Positions 61,262 to 64,000 of a DNA stretch of 64,000 nucleotides are shown piece by piece. The notes below the pieces were generated by a model, which saw only the letters and a program-made list of their open reading frames with translations, made no database searches and was not told where the DNA came from. Each line of letters starts with the position of its first letter. The first letter of the stretch is position 1. A program made the translations under genes and the position numbers. The stretch is from Henckelia pumila. Taxonomy: Eukaryota; Streptophyta; Magnoliopsida; Lamiales; Gesneriaceae. Location: positions 85,144,151 to 85,208,150 of the forward strand of contig NC_133120.1 in NCBI RefSeq assembly GCF_033568475.1. The letters run 5' to 3'.

Positions 61262-63432
61262 CACTGTTGTGATTATTCTGTTCAACAAATAGGATCATAC
61301 TACAGCTTTTTTCCAATAAAACAAGAGGGGATGTGCTGTAATGTCTGTAATGATACAATTGTCTTTGAAATATATACTTCCTACTTATGAAGAATGTTAA
61401 ATTACATTGATTCCACAAAGCTAGAGGCATAAAAAATGGCTTAATTTAGATTCTTTCACCTCAAATCTAAAAGAAAATATCCCATCAAACTCGAGCCTTA
61501 TCATGTAAAAAAAATCGAATAAGCTAACAGGAAGTAAAAATAAACGGTCGCACAAAAGTCACCAAACAAACCTTAAGTGATATAATCATATAAACCAAGA
61601 GCCGAATCATTATGGGGGAATTTGGAGCTTCAAAAATCCCAAAAGAAAAAAGAAAAAACAAGAAAGAAGAACTTCCATTGGGTAGTGTTTGCAATCTTCA
61701 TAATCACTTATTTATTTTTAGAGGTTGCAAAAGTGTTCTGCGTGCAAATTCTGTACGAACTTGTGATCAAATGAGCCGTGAGCGTAGTTTAAAGGATGTA
61801 ATTAATTATTTTCACACTCAACTTTTATCCGAGTTATGTCCAAAGATCAAACTCAAGACAATGAAAAGACACTACATTCATCTAATTCAATGTATTATTC
61901 TCGGCTCGTCGAATCTACCAAGAAACTAAAAGTACACAAAAATAATTCCATAAAAAAGTACTCGAGAAGTGTAGATAAAGTAACCGTACCAGGATAACTT
62001 ATGCTGCTTCAAAGCTGTCAAAAGATAGAGTATAAAACATGAATAATTCAGTTAAAATTACTCAAGAATGGGAGAGAAGGTTACCCTTTTTCAGGAATTT
62101 GAAACGTAGAAAAATATGCAGCGCCTGTGATCAGCAGAAGCCACATATATAATATAAGTCTACAAATAAAGCAACGTTCACGCTATTGACTTGTCGGAGT
62201 CAAGGAGACCTGTACTTTTAAGTCATCTTTTCTCTTCATTTTCTAGGTGGAAACACGATCGACATTAAATAGAATTGTAATGGTGATTTCTCACTCTGTT
62301 TTTTCTTGGAAGTTTTCCATGTTGGTCTAACACGTCAAGGGACCGAAATTTAGAGCAAAATAACCACCGCAGTACGAAAATTATTTTTATTTTTATTTTT
62401 GAGAAAGCTTTAAATAAATTTTAGAAATGAATAGTTCGTGGTTTTAAACGTTGATGATTAATGAATATTCATACTTTGAAGCTTGGTTAAGAAAATAAAT
62501 GACATCGAGTCACCCCATATCATGAGGTACATATCAGTATGATAACTCTCATTTCTCAATTGAATCTGTGATTAAATTTATAAATTAATATTTGAAAACA
62601 AAATGAAAAGTTAAAATAAAAATGAGTAAGTGGCAAGTAGTTCTAATACAAACTTTTTACAAAAAAATAATAATAATAATTTTTGCAGAAACAGAATTGA
62701 TCTCTCATGAACCTTTGGAATGCAATTAAATTAAGCAAACATCTGAATTTAAAAAACATACAAAACTGATTTTAAGTCAAATTCGAAAGTTTTTTGGCTT
62801 GTTAGCACGCCTGAGTAAATTCATTATAAAAGAATTGTATTGCTAGCTAGAATGTTATCCACGATCATTTATTTATATATTGTTGATATTGTTCCTATAA
62901 ATAGGAACTTTTTTTTTATTTTACCTTTTTTCTAGTAATGACGGTGGACAAGAACGTCTTGAAAGTGCCATAGTTTTTAATTAATTTTCAAACTTTAAAT
63001 TATATGTTTTCATATTTAATTGAATACAATAAATAACTCGAATTAACTTTTCTTTCACACAGTCGATTCATGAAACAATGACTTGTTAATTGTTATTGGC
63101 GATGTATACAGCACTTGAAATTATAGTTGTTAAGTAAGAAGCTAAAAAAGTTTACTTTCTACCAAATTAAATTTAATATTTTTTTAAAAAATAAATTAAA
63201 TTAAATCTTTAAATGTTATTCTATATCACAGATGATAATTATAAGCATCACACGTAGAACATATAATTGAAAAAAAAAAAAAATCTAATTCCACCAAGTC
63301 GAATTAAGCGTAGGAATATGAAGGGTTCGGCGACAGTAGCCTCTTACCTAGCATCTTTAATGTTTGTGTATGTGTAAAATGAAAATCATCAAGAAAATAA
63401 TTGGTTCCAGAAGTTGAAGAATTAATTTTATG
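61262..63432. other. PUB 5' region and intergenic DNA
   Basis: The first kilobase probably holds the PUB leader, its UTR intron and its promoter (62070-62300 is the likeliest promoter zone). The rest is AT-rich, non-coding DNA. Open frames here are short and featureless. Confidence 0.45.
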
Positions 63433-63657
63433 CTATCTGCAGTACTTCTTGAACCAGACTCCAATATTGAGGAAGCTCTCGAAATCGGACTGCGGTCTGC
63501 AAGAAAACACATATCAGACTACAAACCAGGCCGACTCAACAAAATTCATGGCTCATCGTAATCGGGAACAAAGCCGTTACCGTTCAATGCCATGCACATC
63601 TTCAGGAAACACAATCACCTTAGTTTCCACTCCTTTCTCCTTCAATGCTCGTGCATA
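63433..63657 (-). CDS. AARE: Acylamino-acid-releasing enzyme, last two exons (partial at the window edge)
   Basis: Read on the minus strand: exon 63581-63657 encodes YARALKEKGVETKVIVFPED then VHGIE, and exon 63433-63496 encodes PQSDFESFLNIGVWFKKYCR and stop. The shared Arg is split across the intron, and GT-AG borders are present. This is the C-terminus of S9 family acylaminoacyl peptidase (AARE), including the His of the Ser-Asp-His triad in the DVHGI motif. The enzyme removes N-acetylated residues from peptides and clears oxidised proteins in the cytosol and chloroplast. The upstream acceptor at 63658 means more exons lie beyond the right edge. I found none between 63658 and 64000, so a very long intron or a truncated fragment are both possible. 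Confidence 0.8.
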
Positions 63658-64000
63658 CTGCGTACGTGACAAAAAAAAAACTGAAATTAAACGCCACCCC
63701 AACCGTATATTGCCTATCTATATAAAAATTTCCTGTGTTAGTCGGGGAAAATTCTAATGATGGAATTCCATCTGTTTCATTACATATGGCATCGGTTAAG
63801 GGTGCATCAAATATGAGAATTGAGTCCAGCTCGTGCTATGCTACAGATAAACTCAAGGACAGACAAGCTCTTCTTCGTATATTGACTTGCTATACTCGAA
63901 CTCAACAAGGAGCGGTGTCGTGTTATTAAAGCTCGAGGCAAACTTTTTTGCATTCTAGGATTAAAATAGAATCATCTCTTCTGTTCAGTATACAGGTGGG

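Noticed and set aside
63735-63929. 64-residue open frame on the plus strand at the right edge
   Set aside because: No family match that I can name, and it lies opposite the AARE gene's predicted intron. Too little evidence.

Overview
The window is nuclear DNA from a flowering plant. Genes carry short exons with GT-AG introns, AT-rich introns and intergenic DNA, and the proteins are plant-type: a chloroplast-targeted alkenal reductase, an LRR-extensin, a G-protein gamma subunit with a prenylation tail, and a U-box/ARM protein. Repeats (Ty3/gypsy elements, TRIMs, several MITE families) make up much of the left half. A eudicot is clear; an asterid such as Lamiales is my guess from the general look of the proteins and repeats, not something the sequence proves. 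I found no bacterial, viral or CRISPR-like system. The most unusual parts are repeat architecture and gene decay.

Layout. 1-10949 is a nest of LTR retrotransposons on the minus strand. A chromodomain-type Ty3/gypsy element (700-7983, target duplication CCATG, LTRs about 2% apart) sits in the leader of a second, larger element. That element's 5' LTR is 8592-10949 and its body runs off the left edge. 10950-12010 holds a decayed LRR receptor kinase fragment, itself hit by a TRIM element with a perfect target duplication. 12138-14168 has a 1.5-kb fold-back element, a small MITE and a GC-rich hairpin.

15327-24590 is a tandem duplication of a DUF220 (START-like fold) gene. The left copy is a pseudogene carrying a TRIM in its 5' part; the right copy has an open reading frame over five exons. 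A small one-TM protein gene lies between them on the opposite strand.

From 25 kb on the DNA is mostly genic: AOR (25191-26843, +), a solo LTR (28050-30708), the splicing factor RBM25 (31109-36431, +), an LRR-extensin (40719-41861, +), ribosomal protein S3a/eS1 (44130-46781, +), a CML8/11-type calmodulin (47409-48193, -), a G-gamma subunit (51016-54136, +), the ARL5-type GTPase ARLB1 (55002-57011, -), a PUB42/43/44-type U-box protein (58039-61261, -), and the last two exons of an acylamino-acid-releasing enzyme (63433-63657, -).

These genes do not form a pathway; they are independent plant genes with their own promoters. Exon boundaries were set by hand from splice consensus, reading phase and remembered family sequence. 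Every multi-exon gene given as complete sums to a whole number of codons. Functions come from recognised motifs, not from a database search.
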